From contig DAOVKO010000162.1 in the NCBI GenBank assembly GCA_030631725.1, forward strand, positions 1-5,003: a stretch of 5,003 nt of DNA, written 5' to 3'. Each line of letters begins with the position of its first letter. Within the stretch, counting starts at the first letter, position 1. Below the pieces are notes generated by a model. The model was not told where the DNA came from. It saw only the letters and a list, made by a program, of their open reading frames with translations, and did not search any database. Shown here one piece after another: positions 4,515 to 5,003 of the stretch. This stretch comes from Actinomycetes bacterium. GTDB lineage: Bacteria > Planctomycetota > Phycisphaerae > JAACET01. The translations under genes were made by a program, and so were the position numbers.

Positions 4515-5003
4515 ATGACTAAGCAAAAGGCAAAAAGGCGAAAACCAGCGAAAAAGAAGACCGAGTTAGCAAAGAGGGATAAGCATGAAGGCTCTGAAAT
4601 TCTGGGAACTATGAATTCAAATGGCAAAATGGTCAATATTAAAAAATGGCATATCAGCGGCGTATCTATTCCGCCAGAAGGAATGCTGGCCTTTGATGAT
4701 CTGAAGGAAAAAGAGAAGGAGATATTTAAACTAAAGTTTGCCTCTGTGAAAGCGGCGTTGAAGTCCAAATCTAAGGACTTGCAAAATGAGGCTATTGATG
4801 AAATGTTAGGGGATTTAGTTGCAGGCGCTTATCAAGACAAGATCATAGCCTATGCTAGAGTACCTTCAGGAGACAGTCGAAACAGCTTTGAGACATACAA
4901 TAGCATTATCAAAGCTAGACAGTCGGCAGACACGCATCTGCTGAACATAATCAAGGCTGTTAGGGATATTAAGCGTCCACCGGTAAGCGTGGTTGTAAAA
5001 GAA
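4515..5003 (+). CDS. Unknown phage-element protein next to terminase (3' end outside window)
   Basis: I do not recognise a named family. The frame opens with ATG at 4515, immediately after the terminase stop TAA (4512-4514), with AGGGAGA in the end of the terminase gene as ribosome binding site, and stays open for 163 codons to the window edge. The N-terminal 25 residues are strongly basic (Lys/Arg-rich), suggesting nucleic-acid contact or a disordered tail. A charged helical stretch follows near residues 60-100. Near the visible end a helix-like segment leads into DIKRPPVSVVV, a type of Arg-Pro motif I recall from small hypothetical proteins beside phage terminases. The coupling suggests a role in packaging or head assembly, but function is unknown. 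It is clearly more AT-rich (about 41% GC over 4561-4680) than the terminase gene it follows. Confidence 0.75.
   Translation, partial: MTKQKAKRRKPAKKKTELAKRDKHEGSEILGTMNSNGKMVNIKKWHISGVSIPPEGMLAFDDLKEKEKEIFKLKFASVKAALKSKSKDLQNEAIDEMLGDLVAGAYQDKIIAYARVPSGDSRNSFETYNSIIKARQSADTHLLNIIKAVRDIKRPPVSVVVKE

Larger units (their letters stand above)
3503..5003. mobile_element. Left end of an integrated phage-like element (continues past right edge)
   Basis: The boundary is set by the displaced tRNA-Arg 3' fragment. To its right are an integrase-tail-like frame, a terminase small subunit and an unknown gene, all on the plus strand and opposite to the chromosomal genes on the left. Packaging genes next to att, with the integrase presumably at the far end, fit a prophage or phage-derived element. 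Whether it is complete or mobile cannot be judged from 1.5 kb. Confidence 0.8.

Noticed and set aside
1..5003. CRISPR array or insertion-sequence ends
   Set aside because: No regularly spaced repeats and no transposase or terminal inverted repeats were seen.

Overview
The window joins bacterial chromosome to the left end of an integrated phage-like element. Positions 1 to about 3500 hold conserved metabolic genes, all on the minus strand. From about 3503 rightward the sequence is an element whose genes lie on the plus strand. Codon use is moderately GC-rich. The hydrogenase genes point to an anaerobic or hydrogen-using bacterium. The style of the integrase-like tail recalls elements of Planctomycetota (Phycisphaerae-like), but that is recollection rather than a search, so the assignment is tentative.

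Layout of the chromosomal part, read on the minus strand (right to left): a near-consensus sigma70-type promoter (3410-3437); a candidate structured non-coding RNA of about 216 nt ending in an intrinsic terminator (3188-3403); a leader region rich in hairpins (2985-3187); folD (2076-2966), the bifunctional one-carbon folate enzyme; a 99-base gap with a hairpin and a candidate promoter; the [NiFe] hydrogenase small subunit (1122-1976); and the large subunit (1-1125, running off the left edge). The two hydrogenase genes overlap by four bases (ATGA) and must be co-translated. The small subunit has a complete set of 12 cluster ligands. Its medial cluster appears to be [4Fe-4S], as in [NiFeSe]-like group 1 enzymes, yet it has no Tat signal, because a stop codon sits in frame just upstream of its GTG start.

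The element begins at a 46-base piece of a tRNA-Arg(UCG) gene (3503-3548, minus strand). It holds the anticodon arm, T arm and 3' acceptor strand but no D arm or 5' end, as expected for the 3' tRNA fragment displaced when an element integrates into a tRNA gene. A plus-strand reading frame with no plausible start runs through this fragment into a tail that looks like the C-terminus of an integrase (3502-3825). I infer that attP lies inside the 3' end of the integrase gene, so integration separates the integrase body (expected at the far right end) from its last codons. A phage terminase small subunit (3888-4514) follows, and directly abutting it is an unrecognised, more AT-rich gene (4515 to the right edge).

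The items most worth following up are the autonomous-looking RNA gene upstream of folD, the integrase tail stranded at the att site, and the [NiFeSe]-like but Tat-less hydrogenase whose C-terminal Cys or Sec codon lies just outside the window.
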